Origin: Clostridium sp. CAG:167
GTDB lineage: Bacteria; Bacillota; Clostridia; Lachnospirales; Lachnospiraceae
Assembly (NCBI GenBank): GCA_000433735.1
Contig: HF998346.1
Span: 58,092 to 77,698, forward strand
Direction of reading: 5' to 3'
Length of the DNA stretch: 19,607 nt
Notes under the pieces: generated by a model
Told to the model about the DNA's origin: nothing
What the model saw: only the letters and a program-made list of their open reading frames with translations
The model's database searches: none
Shown: positions 9,201 through 15,723 of the stretch, in pieces
Layout of the letters: each line of letters begins with the position of its first letter
Numbering within the stretch: the stretch's first letter is position 1
Position numbers and translations under genes: made by a program

Positions 9201-10172
9201 GTTGCCAACGATACAAAGGTAAAAGTGAAACCAAAAACAAAGTATCTTCAGTTGAAAAAGACCTTTTATATTAAAGCAACCGTAACCGGTTCTTCCAATA
9301 AAAAGGTAAAATGGAAGAGCAGTAAAAAATCTGTGGCAACAGTAAGTTCCAGCGGAAAAGTAAAAGGTAAAAAACTGGGAACTGCTTATATTACAGCTAC
9401 AGCGAAAGACGGAAGTGGAGCGTATGCCCGCTGTAAAGTAAGAGTAGTCAGAAAAGTTAAGAAGTTAAAATTAAACAAATACACGGCAAAGGTATATGTA
9501 GGAAGTACACTGAAACTGAAATCCTATGTAACACCGAAGAATGCCTCAGTAAAAAAAGTAAAGTGGTCTTCATCGGATAAGACACTGGCAACGGTAAGTT
9601 CTTCAGGCCGGGTACTTGGTGTGGCGCCGGGAATTGTCAAGATTACAGCCAAGACAAAAGATGGTTCCAACAAAAAAGCAACCTGTATCCTGACAGTAAA
9701 AGAGCCGGTAGAAGCAACAGGAGTATCGGTAGAAAACGCGACTCTGACAGTTGCTAAGGGAAGAGCCGCTATGTCCGGCATTGCAGCAGAACCGGCAGGG
9801 GCAACTACAGGAATCAAGTATTATTCAGATAATCCTAGTGTGGCTACGGTAGACCGCCACGGTAAGATCCGGACCAAACAGGCCGGACAGGCAACTATCT
9901 ATGGCGAGACGGCCAATGGAAAGATCGGTTACTGCGAAGTGCAGGTAGTAGATCTGAACCGCAAGGGAATGAGCATCCGCCAGTATGACACAGAGCAGCT
10001 GTATGTAAATGACATCAGTACCGGAGTTACCTGGTATTCAAGGAACAGCAGTATTGCATCCATTACATCCAGTGGTCTGGTAACCGGAAGAAAGAAAGGA
10101 ACCACTACGGTTTATGCCGTTGTCAATGGCGTGAAACTGGGATGCCGTGTAAAAGTCAGAAAAATAAAATAG
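6207..10172 (+). CDS. Large secreted multi-domain Ig-like (Big_2) surface protein
   Basis: A 1321-residue exported protein. The N-terminus has a basic stretch (RTKKKNRW), a hydrophobic core at residues 15-32 and a likely signal peptidase I site after SEA (36-38) or EAA. Three divergent beta-rich regions follow (about 40-145, 150-240, 242-385), then a distinct region (about 386-476). Next comes a chain of Big_2-type Ig-like modules of about 80-90 residues (starts near 477, 561, 649, 739, 826, 910, 999, 1086, 1170, 1251). Their hallmarks are W[TKS]SS, VATV, G.[IV].G and a closing strand with C.VTV. Modules at 999-1169 are extremely rich in Lys. No LPXTG, SLH, choline-binding or lipobox motif is visible, so attachment is unknown. 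Adhesion or wall-matrix function is inferred from the family. GGAG ends about 5 bases before ATG; the recN ribosome site overlaps its stop. Confidence 0.9.
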   Translation: MKDRTKKKNRWLHRGIVFCFVAALTVGLVFAWMNRSEAADELHITYNGAVLDPAATIPLNTSSMQLMAETTGTAYDDARYKVEWSIEDTEARNNIASIEQSATNKMIAIVRALSPGTVTVTVTVKDAMNGDAVLGSTTCNINVMFGVDTSNNDTIFKKMFETDTDRSLVLYADDAPVQMGLNFGKVEDAQWSVANDEIVQVGKSTGIVTPRGAGHTILTATYTPDGDTSTTYTANLNVYVIPKVSLTNGSGYTKSLTDLKIPSGTILYTDTRFDNTVQTISNKISWVIKADNGNGNTTVLADSLGKTSDVISVTPTNAYKNELAVSGVAGNYIIEFYTNGTYKGEGDGERTIAYNPTVVSFTLTANIGDKEETLGPGDSYDLAAAFGMSTEDFVKCFNANNWTKDGGSIYNYGSYDANKATLTINQSVSEGVLIDKVTVRPSQKAYVASLMGLDPDDPDVLNSMPTEFTITITLKDQLILNTTAITISQGATYQLKASYNGTYEAPIKWTSSDTNYVTVDDNGLVKGIKITSGNIIVEASLTNSQGRTITARCIVVVEKKLDKFTLNPSKDFSMYVGETTTVRAEITQNITNAPLEWKCSNANIGYFTVDPASDGKSAVITAKIAGYADLIVTNTATGESKTLRITVVSNIQTISLKYSDLTVPFYKQGYNMKGDVGYTPTTATATDLVWSCSDSSVATVDKDGYITFKTAGTVLITVRPDINPNGVMASCLLTISASPTSITLSTNTVSMNVGDIQIIDVEFAPTNTTTVFNQITPTVDGIANVTYDETRQQFKVQGAKPGKTYLNIVSVEGIVTGINVDVKRPATKISLSPKNIALRTGDTATVKATLTPADTTDTIQWTTMDARVATVNENGVITGVKAGTTFIKAQTFNGTIAGPIDMIQVTVQDGVKSVSLDSQVKTVEEGSSIIIKPTFNPTTAFDQSMTWTTSNAGIAKVENSGASNAKVTGVKVGTVLITGKSTDGGFTVSCLVTVTPKKVANDTKVKVKPKTKYLQLKKTFYIKATVTGSSNKKVKWKSSKKSVATVSSSGKVKGKKLGTAYITATAKDGSGAYARCKVRVVRKVKKLKLNKYTAKVYVGSTLKLKSYVTPKNASVKKVKWSSSDKTLATVSSSGRVLGVAPGIVKITAKTKDGSNKKATCILTVKEPVEATGVSVENATLTVAKGRAAMSGIAAEPAGATTGIKYYSDNPSVATVDRHGKIRTKQAGQATIYGETANGKIGYCEVQVVDLNRKGMSIRQYDTEQLYVNDISTGVTWYSRNSSIASITSSGLVTGRKKGTTTVYAVVNGVKLGCRVKVRKIK

Positions 10173-10181
10173 GGGGACAAA

Positions 10182-11861
10182 TTGCTAGAAAATTTACATG
10201 TAAAAAACTTTGCCATCATTGATGAGATTGATGTGGATTTTGGCCCGCACCTGAATATCCTGACAGGAGAGACGGGTGCCGGTAAATCCATTCTGATCGG
10301 TTCGGTGAATATTGTTCTGGGGGCCAGAGTGTCACCGGAAATGATCGGAAGATATGGTGACAGTGCACTGGTAGAAGCGGTTTTTCATGTGGAAAGTCAG
10401 TCTGCCAGAAAAAAAATAAGGGACTGTGGCGTAGAACCGGAAGAAGGAGAGATTATTATTTCCAGGCGCATAACGGGAAGCCGCAGTGTGAACAAAATAA
10501 ACGGCGTGACGGTGCCGGTAAGTACGATCCGGGCTATTTCAGAATATCTCATAGACATTCACGGACAGCATGAACATCAGTCTTTGTTGAATGAAAAAAG
10601 ACACCGCCAGATTGTAGATGATTTTGGTGGAAAAGAACTTAGAGAGCAGAAAGAAAAAGTTCATGACTTGTACAAACAGTACCGACACACATTACAGGAG
10701 TCCCAGTCAGGTGAAATGTCTGAGGAGGAGCAGGCCAGACGGAAGGACTACCTTATGTATGAAATCCGGGAGATCGAAGAGGCATCCCTGACAGAGGAAG
10801 AGATGCTCACCATTGAAGATGATTTCAGGAAAATGTCTAATGGAGAACATATTGTGGATCAGCTGTCGGAGGCTTACAGACACTGTAAGGAAGAGGCGAC
10901 AGACGCTATTGGACGGGCGGTTCAGAATATGCAGAATGTGTCTGAGTATGAAAAAGAACTTGGTTCTTACACAGACGAACTGATGCAGATCGAGAGTATG
11001 CTCAGTGATTTTAACCGGGAAATCTCAGGATATATGTCGGATATTACATTCGACCCGGGAGAATTGATGCAGTTACAAAACCGGCTGGACCAGATCCGAA
11101 GCCTCCAGACAAAGTATGGTGAGTCCTATGAGGAAATTACGGAACATGGGGAAAAAGCCCGGGACGAACTGGAAAAACTGGAAGAATACGAGGCATACCG
11201 GAGCAGTCTTTTGGAGACATTAAAACAGCAGGAAGAAGAACTTCAAAAAGAAGCAGTCGGCCTGACGAAACTTCGAGAAAAAAGTGCCGCAGCTTTGCAG
11301 AAAAAAATTACTCAGGCACTCATGGATCTGAATTTTGCCCATGTAGACTTTGATGTTGAGATACGAAAGGCGGAGAGGATAACCGACCAGGGGGCAGATG
11401 AAGTGGAATTTATGATTGCCACCAATCCGGGAGAACCAAGAAAAAGCCTTCAAAAAGTGGCTTCCGGTGGTGAGTTGTCAAGAATCATGCTGGCCATCAA
11501 ATCTGTGTTTGCAGACAAAGATGGAATCGAAAGTCTTATTTTTGATGAGATCGACACGGGAATCAGCGGAAGAACGGCTCAGAAAGTTTCGGAAAAAATG
11601 ACAGCATTGGGTGCCAGCCATCAGATTCTCTGTATCACACATTTACCGCAGATAGCAGCCATGGCAGATGAGCATTTTGTCATTGAAAAAGTGGTAAAAA
11701 AAGACCGCTCTGTTACCGGGATCCGGCGGCTGACGGAGGTTGAGATCGAAGATGAACTTGCCAGGATCCTTGGCGGTGTGGAGATCACGGACGCAGTCAG
11801 AGCCAGTGCCAGAGAGATGCGGCAAATGGCGGCCGGACTTAAAAAGTATAAAAAATCATAA
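10182..11861 (+). CDS. recN: DNA repair protein RecN
   Basis: A 559-residue SMC-like ATPase that acts early in double-strand break repair, organising DNA ends and sister contacts. Residues 1-40 carry the ABC head start with Walker A GETGAGKS (29-36). The middle part (about 155-390) is a long Glu/Lys-rich coiled coil. The second head half has the ABC signature SGGELS (428-433) and Walker B LIFDEIDTGISG, with the catalytic pair D455-E456. CITHLPQIAAMAD gives the conserved H-loop. Length is normal. The start is TTG, supported by AGGGGGAC at 10171-10178, which itself overlaps the stop of the upstream Ig-like gene; no other start fits better. RecN is normally preceded by argR in Firmicutes, so the upstream neighbour here is unusual. 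Confidence 0.97.
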   Translation: MLENLHVKNFAIIDEIDVDFGPHLNILTGETGAGKSILIGSVNIVLGARVSPEMIGRYGDSALVEAVFHVESQSARKKIRDCGVEPEEGEIIISRRITGSRSVNKINGVTVPVSTIRAISEYLIDIHGQHEHQSLLNEKRHRQIVDDFGGKELREQKEKVHDLYKQYRHTLQESQSGEMSEEEQARRKDYLMYEIREIEEASLTEEEMLTIEDDFRKMSNGEHIVDQLSEAYRHCKEEATDAIGRAVQNMQNVSEYEKELGSYTDELMQIESMLSDFNREISGYMSDITFDPGELMQLQNRLDQIRSLQTKYGESYEEITEHGEKARDELEKLEEYEAYRSSLLETLKQQEEELQKEAVGLTKLREKSAAALQKKITQALMDLNFAHVDFDVEIRKAERITDQGADEVEFMIATNPGEPRKSLQKVASGGELSRIMLAIKSVFADKDGIESLIFDEIDTGISGRTAQKVSEKMTALGASHQILCITHLPQIAAMADEHFVIEKVVKKDRSVTGIRRLTEVEIEDELARILGGVEITDAVRASAREMRQMAAGLKKYKKS

Positions 11862-11874
11862 AAACACCATACTA
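11846..11874 (+). promoter_or_regulatory. Predicted forespore sigma-G (or sigma-F) promoter of spoIVB
   Basis: GTATA (11846-11850) fits the sigma-G -35 consensus GHATR, and CATACTA (11868-11874) fits the -10 consensus CATNMTA, with a 17-base spacer. The -35 lies in the last codons of recN. B. subtilis spoIVB is transcribed in the forespore by sigma-F/sigma-G, so the position makes sense. The predicted start, near 11881, falls inside the 5' arm of the following terminator. Confidence 0.6.
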
Positions 11875-11910
11875 AACAGGAACTTAAATTAGTTAAGTTC
11901 CTGTTTTTTT
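11874..11910 (+). terminator. Strong intrinsic terminator after recN
   Basis: A perfect 14-base-pair stem (11874-11887 with 11893-11906), a 5-base loop (ATTAG) and a run of seven T (11904-11910) lie 12 bases after the recN stop. It should stop transcripts coming from the Ig-like/recN unit before spoIVB. Confidence 0.92.
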
Positions 11911-11939
11911 AATGTCAATCAATGTGGGATGGTGAAAGA

Positions 11940-13136
11940 ATGAAAAAGAGACTGCAAAAAATATTTGCCGGGCTGTTGGTACTGGATCTGTGTGTGCTGG
12001 GGATCGTGATCACGAAATATTATAAGGAATCTATACCGGAAGAACTTACCTGGCAGGGAGAAAGTCTGGAAGAAATGGAATTGCCGCCATTTTGTTCGGT
12101 GCAGACAAAACGTTCTGTAGTAGATGCCATGCAGACAAAGACTACCAGTACGAATGTACCGGTGAAACTATTTAATCTTTTTACCATAAAGCATATAAAA
12201 CTAAAATGGGGAACCGGTACTACAGTAGCACCGGTAGGGGAGCCCATTGGTATTTATGTAGAGACCAAGGGTCTGCTGGTCCTGGATGTGGCAAAGGTGG
12301 AGGGAAAGGACGATTTGTCCTATGCTCCCGGCTATAACCGTTTTAAGACAGGGGATTATATCCTGCGGTGGAACGATGTGAAGATCAATACTATTGCAGC
12401 GTTAAACCAGCAGATACAAAAAACAAAAGGGAAGAAGGTCCCGGTGACTATACGGCGGAACAAAGAGGAAATGAAAGTGGCGGTAACGCCGGTAATGGCA
12501 GAAGATGGCACATACAAGATCGGAACCTGGGTGCGGGAAGATACTCAGGGCATCGGAACCATGACTTATATAACGGAAAATGGCAGATTCGGAACGCTGG
12601 GACACGGTATTACCGACATGGACACCGGAACTTTGTTGAATTTAAAAGGCGGTGAAGTGTATCAGGGAGAGATCCTGGGAATCACGAAAGGGAAAAAAGG
12701 AGAGCCGGGAGAATTACAGGGATATATGAAGATGTCATCCGACCACATTCTGGGTATTGTGTCTAAAAATACGGAAAAAGGCGTGTTCGGCACTATCCAA
12801 GAGACTTGGCTAAAAAAATACAAAAACAAACAGATCCCTCTTGCTTACCGTCAGAATATAAAAAAAGGAAAAGCTTATGTAGGGATCAACCTTACAGGCG
12901 CATGGGAAAAATATGAGATAGAGATTGAAAAAATCCACATAAACAGCCATGATAACAAAGGAATGGAGATTTGCGTGACGGATAAAAGGCTTTTAAAACT
13001 GACTGGTGGGATCGTGCAGGGAATGAGTGGTGCGCCAATCCTCCAGAACGGGAAAATGGTAGGTGCCATCACCCATGTTTTTGTAGAAGATCCTACAAGA
13101 GGATATGGCATTTTTATTGAGGAAATGCAGGGTTAG
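11940..13136 (+). CDS. spoIVB: SpoIVB stage IV sporulation signalling peptidase (S55 family)
   Basis: A 398-residue protein. In B. subtilis SpoIVB is made in the forespore, crosses into the intermembrane space and cleaves SpoIVFA, starting pro-sigma-K processing by SpoIVFB. Seen here are an N-terminal membrane anchor (about residues 6-24), a PDZ domain (about 95-190, with YNRFKTGDYILRWNDVKI) and the serine peptidase domain. The likely triad is H222 (GTLGHGITD), D348 (CVTDKRL) and S363 (GMSGAPI). The D-S spacing of 15 equals that of the B. subtilis D363/S378 pair. ATG 11940 is preferred over in-frame ATG 11922, because GGTGA stands a few bases before 11940 while 11922 has no ribosome site; the shadow of doubt is 6 residues. 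It has its own predicted sigma-G promoter. Confidence 0.95.
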   Translation: MKKRLQKIFAGLLVLDLCVLGIVITKYYKESIPEELTWQGESLEEMELPPFCSVQTKRSVVDAMQTKTTSTNVPVKLFNLFTIKHIKLKWGTGTTVAPVGEPIGIYVETKGLLVLDVAKVEGKDDLSYAPGYNRFKTGDYILRWNDVKINTIAALNQQIQKTKGKKVPVTIRRNKEEMKVAVTPVMAEDGTYKIGTWVREDTQGIGTMTYITENGRFGTLGHGITDMDTGTLLNLKGGEVYQGEILGITKGKKGEPGELQGYMKMSSDHILGIVSKNTEKGVFGTIQETWLKKYKNKQIPLAYRQNIKKGKAYVGINLTGAWEKYEIEIEKIHINSHDNKGMEICVTDKRLLKLTGGIVQGMSGAPILQNGKMVGAITHVFVEDPTRGYGIFIEEMQG

Positions 13137-13168
13137 AAAGTCTAACAAAAGTTCGTGTTTGAAAGGTG

Positions 13169-13197
13169 TTGACAAGCGGAAACGAAGATTTTATAAT
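13169..13197 (+). promoter_or_regulatory. Perfect-consensus sigma-A promoter of the small membrane protein/ATPase unit
   Basis: TTGACA (13169-13174) and TATAAT (13192-13197) are both exact, with the ideal 17-base spacer. The start would be near 13204, and the leader carries TAGGAGGT (13225-13232) ahead of the ATG at 13241. It begins 33 bases after the spoIVB stop, so the unit is expressed independently and probably strongly in vegetative cells. Confidence 0.9.
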
Positions 13198-13240
13198 CGG
13201 AATCATGAGAGAAAAATTCATACTTAGGAGGTACTTGATC

Positions 13241-13531
13241 ATGATGAAATGCTTAAAAAACATCAATTGGAAAAAGACAGGTTTGTTTGCAGCAGGAGTT
13301 GCATTTGGAACAGCCGGAATCAAAGTGTTATCCAGTAAGGATGCAAAAAAAGTATATGCTAACTGCACAGCAGCCGCATTGAGAGCAAAGGACTGTGTTA
13401 TGAAGACGGTTTCTACCGTTCAGGAGAACGCAGGTGATGTTTTGGCAGACGCCAAAGCAATCAATGAAGAAAGAGAAGCTAAAGAGCAGGCGGCTGAGTT
13501 TGAAGATGCTGCCAGCGAAACAGAGGAATAA
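13241..13531 (+). CDS. Small membrane-anchored helical protein (probably DUF6110), P-type ATPase partner candidate
   Basis: A 96-residue protein. A short basic N-terminus (KCLKNINWKK) leads into one hydrophobic, glycine-patterned helix at 13-30 (G14, G19, G23, G26). The rest (33-96) is a long Ala/Lys/Glu-rich helix, ending in a strongly acidic tail (EFEDAASETEE). I believe it belongs to DUF6110, a family of unknown function seen next to heavy-metal ATPases; this is from memory. ATG 13241 is chosen because TAGGAGGT lies 8 bases upstream; the frame runs further back, but only through the promoter. The next gene on the same strand is the P1B-like ATPase, 66 bases away with a terminator between. 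The layout (one membrane helix plus an Ala/Glu-rich cytoplasmic helix beside an ATPase) recalls mycobacterial PacL proteins. Confidence 0.75.
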   Translation: MMKCLKNINWKKTGLFAAGVAFGTAGIKVLSSKDAKKVYANCTAAALRAKDCVMKTVSTVQENAGDVLADAKAINEEREAKEQAAEFEDAASETEE

Positions 13532-13544
13532 TAAAAAACGACGG

Positions 13545-13568
13545 GCACCTGTTTTTCAGGTGCTTTTT
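13545..13568 (+). terminator. Terminator/attenuator between small protein and ATPase genes
   Basis: GCACCTG (13545-13551) pairs with CAGGTGC (13557-13563) over a T5 loop and is followed by five T. Flanking CGAC/GTCG could extend the stem loosely. No promoter is visible between it and the ATPase, so it probably acts as a partial terminator that lowers ATPase expression relative to the small protein. Confidence 0.75.
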
Positions 13569-13597
13569 GTCGTATTAATAAAAGCAAGGTGAGAAAA

Positions 13598-15673
13598 ATG
13601 AAATTTACGATCAAGCATGAATTAAAAAATCGAATGAGAGTGCATCTGGCAGCGAAGAAGATGACCTTTGAGCAGGCAGATCTGTTTCAGTATTATCTTC
13701 AGGAGATGCCGGGAGTTGTGTTTGTAAAAGTGTATGAAAGAACAGCGGATGCTGTTATTGAATATAGAGGAAGCCGCCGGGAAATATTGACAGGCATCCA
13801 GCGGTTTTGTTATGAAAATGTAGAAGTACCCTCCGGATATCTGGAAAATTCCGGAAGAGCCGGCAATGCCATGTATCAGGAAAAACTGATGCAGAAAATA
13901 GCCGTCCGGTATGTAGGACGGTGGCTTGTACCGTATCCGGTGTGGGTGGCCGTTATCGGCTTCAAGGCACTGAGGTACATAAAGAAGGGGCTTCATGTGC
14001 TGAGACAGGGGAAAATAGAGGTGCCGGTTCTGGATGCTACAGCCATTGGTGTTTCTCTTGTGAGAAGTGACTTTAATACAGCTGGTTCTATTATGTTCCT
14101 GTTGGGAATAGGCGAACTGCTGGAAGAATGGACGCACAAAAAGTCAGTGGATGATCTGGCCCGGAGCATGTCTTTAAATGTCACGAAGGTCTGGGAATGG
14201 AAGGACGGTAAAGAGGAACTGGTCAATGCCACAGAGATCCGACAGGGAAGTCAGGTTGTGGTCCATATGGGTAATGTAATCCCGTTTGATGGCAAAATGA
14301 CAGCTGGTGAGGCAATGGTGAATCAGGCATCTCTTACCGGAGAATCGGTGCCGGTCAGAAAAGAGACAGGTATGTTTGTGTATGCCGGAACTGTAGTGGA
14401 AGAGGGAGAAATGACATTAGAGGTAACAGAAGTGGGTGCCTCCAGAAGATTCCAAAAGATTGTATCTATGATCGAGGAATCGGAAAAATTGAAATCCGGT
14501 TTGGAGTGTAAAGCAGAAAATCTGGCAAACAAACTGGTCCCTTACAGTTTTGCCGGTACGGTCCTTCCCTACCTGCTCACAGGAAATGCTGCCAGAGCCT
14601 TGTCTGTTCTTATGGTAGACTATTCCTGTGCTCTGAAACTGGCGATGCCGATTTCTGTTTTGTCGGCTATCCGGGAGGCCAATCTCTACGGGGTAACGGT
14701 AAAAGGCGGTAAGTATCTGGAGGCAGTGGCCCAGGCGGACACCATCGTATTTGACAAAACAGGAACACTGACAAAAGCAAAACCTACGGTTGTAGATGTG
14801 GTCTCATTTAATGGTCAGAGTCCGGATGAACTGCTTCGCGTCGCAGCGTGTCTGGAAGAGCATTTTCCGCACTCCATGGCAAAAGCGGTTATGGAAGCGG
14901 CAGAAGAAAAGAAACTCAAACATGAAGAGATGCATACAAAGGTAGAGTATCTGGTAGCTCACGGAATCTCTACTACCATCAATGGAAGAAAGGCGATTAT
15001 CGGAAGTTTCCATTTTGTATTTGAGGATGAAAAATGTATTGTGCCGGAAGAACAGAAGGAAAAGTTTACGAATCTTCCAAAGCAGTATTCAAGACTTTAT
15101 ATGGCGATCGATGGCAGGCTGGCTGCCGTGATCTGTATTGAAGATCCGCTGCGTCCGGAGGCAAAACAGGTGATAGATAAACTTCATGCCTGTGGCTTTG
15201 AAAAGATTGTTATGATGACAGGAGATGGAGAAAATACAGCGTCTGCTATTGCCAGAGAAGTCGGTGTGGATGAGTATTATTCTGAGGTGCTGCCGGAAGA
15301 CAAGGCTCAGTATGTGGAAAAACAGAAAGAACAGGGAAGAAAAGTGATCATGATCGGTGATGGTATTAATGACTCGCCGGCATTGTCTGCAGCGGATGTA
15401 GGGATTGCCATCAGCGATGGTGCAGAGATTGCCAGGGAGATTGCAGATATTACCATTGGAGCAGAAAACCTGCAGCAGCTGATTACCCTGCGCACATTGA
15501 GTGAAAAACTGATGAAGCGCATTGGCAGCAATTATCGTTCCATTGTAGGATTTAATTCCATGTTGATCCTATTAGGTACGGCAGGGATCATCACACCGAC
15601 CGCATCTGCACTTCTTCATAATTCTTCGACTCTTTTGATTGGATTAAGAAGTATGAATAATTTACTAGATTAA
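13598..15673 (+). CDS. P1B-like heavy-metal translocating P-type ATPase with atypical metal site
   Basis: A 691-residue membrane ATPase, probably a metal exporter. Residues 1-75 look like an HMA (ferredoxin-like) domain without any CxxC. The actuator domain has TGES (247-250), the phosphorylation motif DKTGTLT is at 386-392, EHFPHSMAKA stands where P1B ATPases have the HP motif, and GDGINDSP is at 587-594. The intramembrane site usually read as CPC is DYSCALKLAMP (341-351): one Cys (C344), no Pro before it, and charged D341 and K347. The last helices carry NYRS, FNS and HNSST. The membrane part before the actuator seems short, perhaps lacking the first of the usual eight helices. ATG 13598 has AAGGTGAG 5 bases upstream and is preferred over GTG 13589. 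The metal is not predictable; Zn, Mn or Fe are possible. Confidence 0.9.
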   Translation: MKFTIKHELKNRMRVHLAAKKMTFEQADLFQYYLQEMPGVVFVKVYERTADAVIEYRGSRREILTGIQRFCYENVEVPSGYLENSGRAGNAMYQEKLMQKIAVRYVGRWLVPYPVWVAVIGFKALRYIKKGLHVLRQGKIEVPVLDATAIGVSLVRSDFNTAGSIMFLLGIGELLEEWTHKKSVDDLARSMSLNVTKVWEWKDGKEELVNATEIRQGSQVVVHMGNVIPFDGKMTAGEAMVNQASLTGESVPVRKETGMFVYAGTVVEEGEMTLEVTEVGASRRFQKIVSMIEESEKLKSGLECKAENLANKLVPYSFAGTVLPYLLTGNAARALSVLMVDYSCALKLAMPISVLSAIREANLYGVTVKGGKYLEAVAQADTIVFDKTGTLTKAKPTVVDVVSFNGQSPDELLRVAACLEEHFPHSMAKAVMEAAEEKKLKHEEMHTKVEYLVAHGISTTINGRKAIIGSFHFVFEDEKCIVPEEQKEKFTNLPKQYSRLYMAIDGRLAAVICIEDPLRPEAKQVIDKLHACGFEKIVMMTGDGENTASAIAREVGVDEYYSEVLPEDKAQYVEKQKEQGRKVIMIGDGINDSPALSAADVGIAISDGAEIAREIADITIGAENLQQLITLRTLSEKLMKRIGSNYRSIVGFNSMLILLGTAGIITPTASALLHNSSTLLIGLRSMNNLLD

Positions 15674-15685
15674 AAAGCTCTGTTC

Positions 15686-15694
15686 TGTTATAAT
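15686..15694 (+). promoter_or_regulatory. Extended -10 promoter before the CbiT-like gene
   Basis: TGTTATAAT (15686-15694) is a full extended -10 element; no convincing -35 is seen. It is embedded in a short inverted repeat (GTTCT at 15682-15686 and AGAAC at 15695-15699). The start would be near 15701, ahead of AGGGGGC (about 15711-15717) and ATG 15724. Confidence 0.5.
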
Positions 15695-15723
15695 AGAACT
15701 ATAAAAATTGAGGGGGCTTTTAC

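Noticed and set aside
9201..9714. Repeated SSSG/VATV stretches as DNA-level repeats or a CRISPR-like array
   Set aside because: The similarity is at the protein level between Big_2 modules; the DNA copies diverge and have no regular spacer-repeat structure.
13166..13240. Longer N-terminus of the small membrane protein from an upstream start
   Set aside because: The extension would translate the promoter boxes and has no ribosome site, while TAGGAGGT sits correctly before 13241.
13622..14137. A 171-codon open frame antisense to the ATPase N-terminal part
   Set aside because: It is fully covered by the ATPase gene, whose own frame carries conserved P-type motifs; no ribosome site or family pattern.
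15672..15720. Hairpin between AAAAGC and GCTTTT hiding the ribosome site of the CbiT-like gene (riboswitch-like)
   Set aside because: Only about six base pairs match, the stem's 5' side lies upstream of the predicted start site, and no conserved aptamer pattern is seen.
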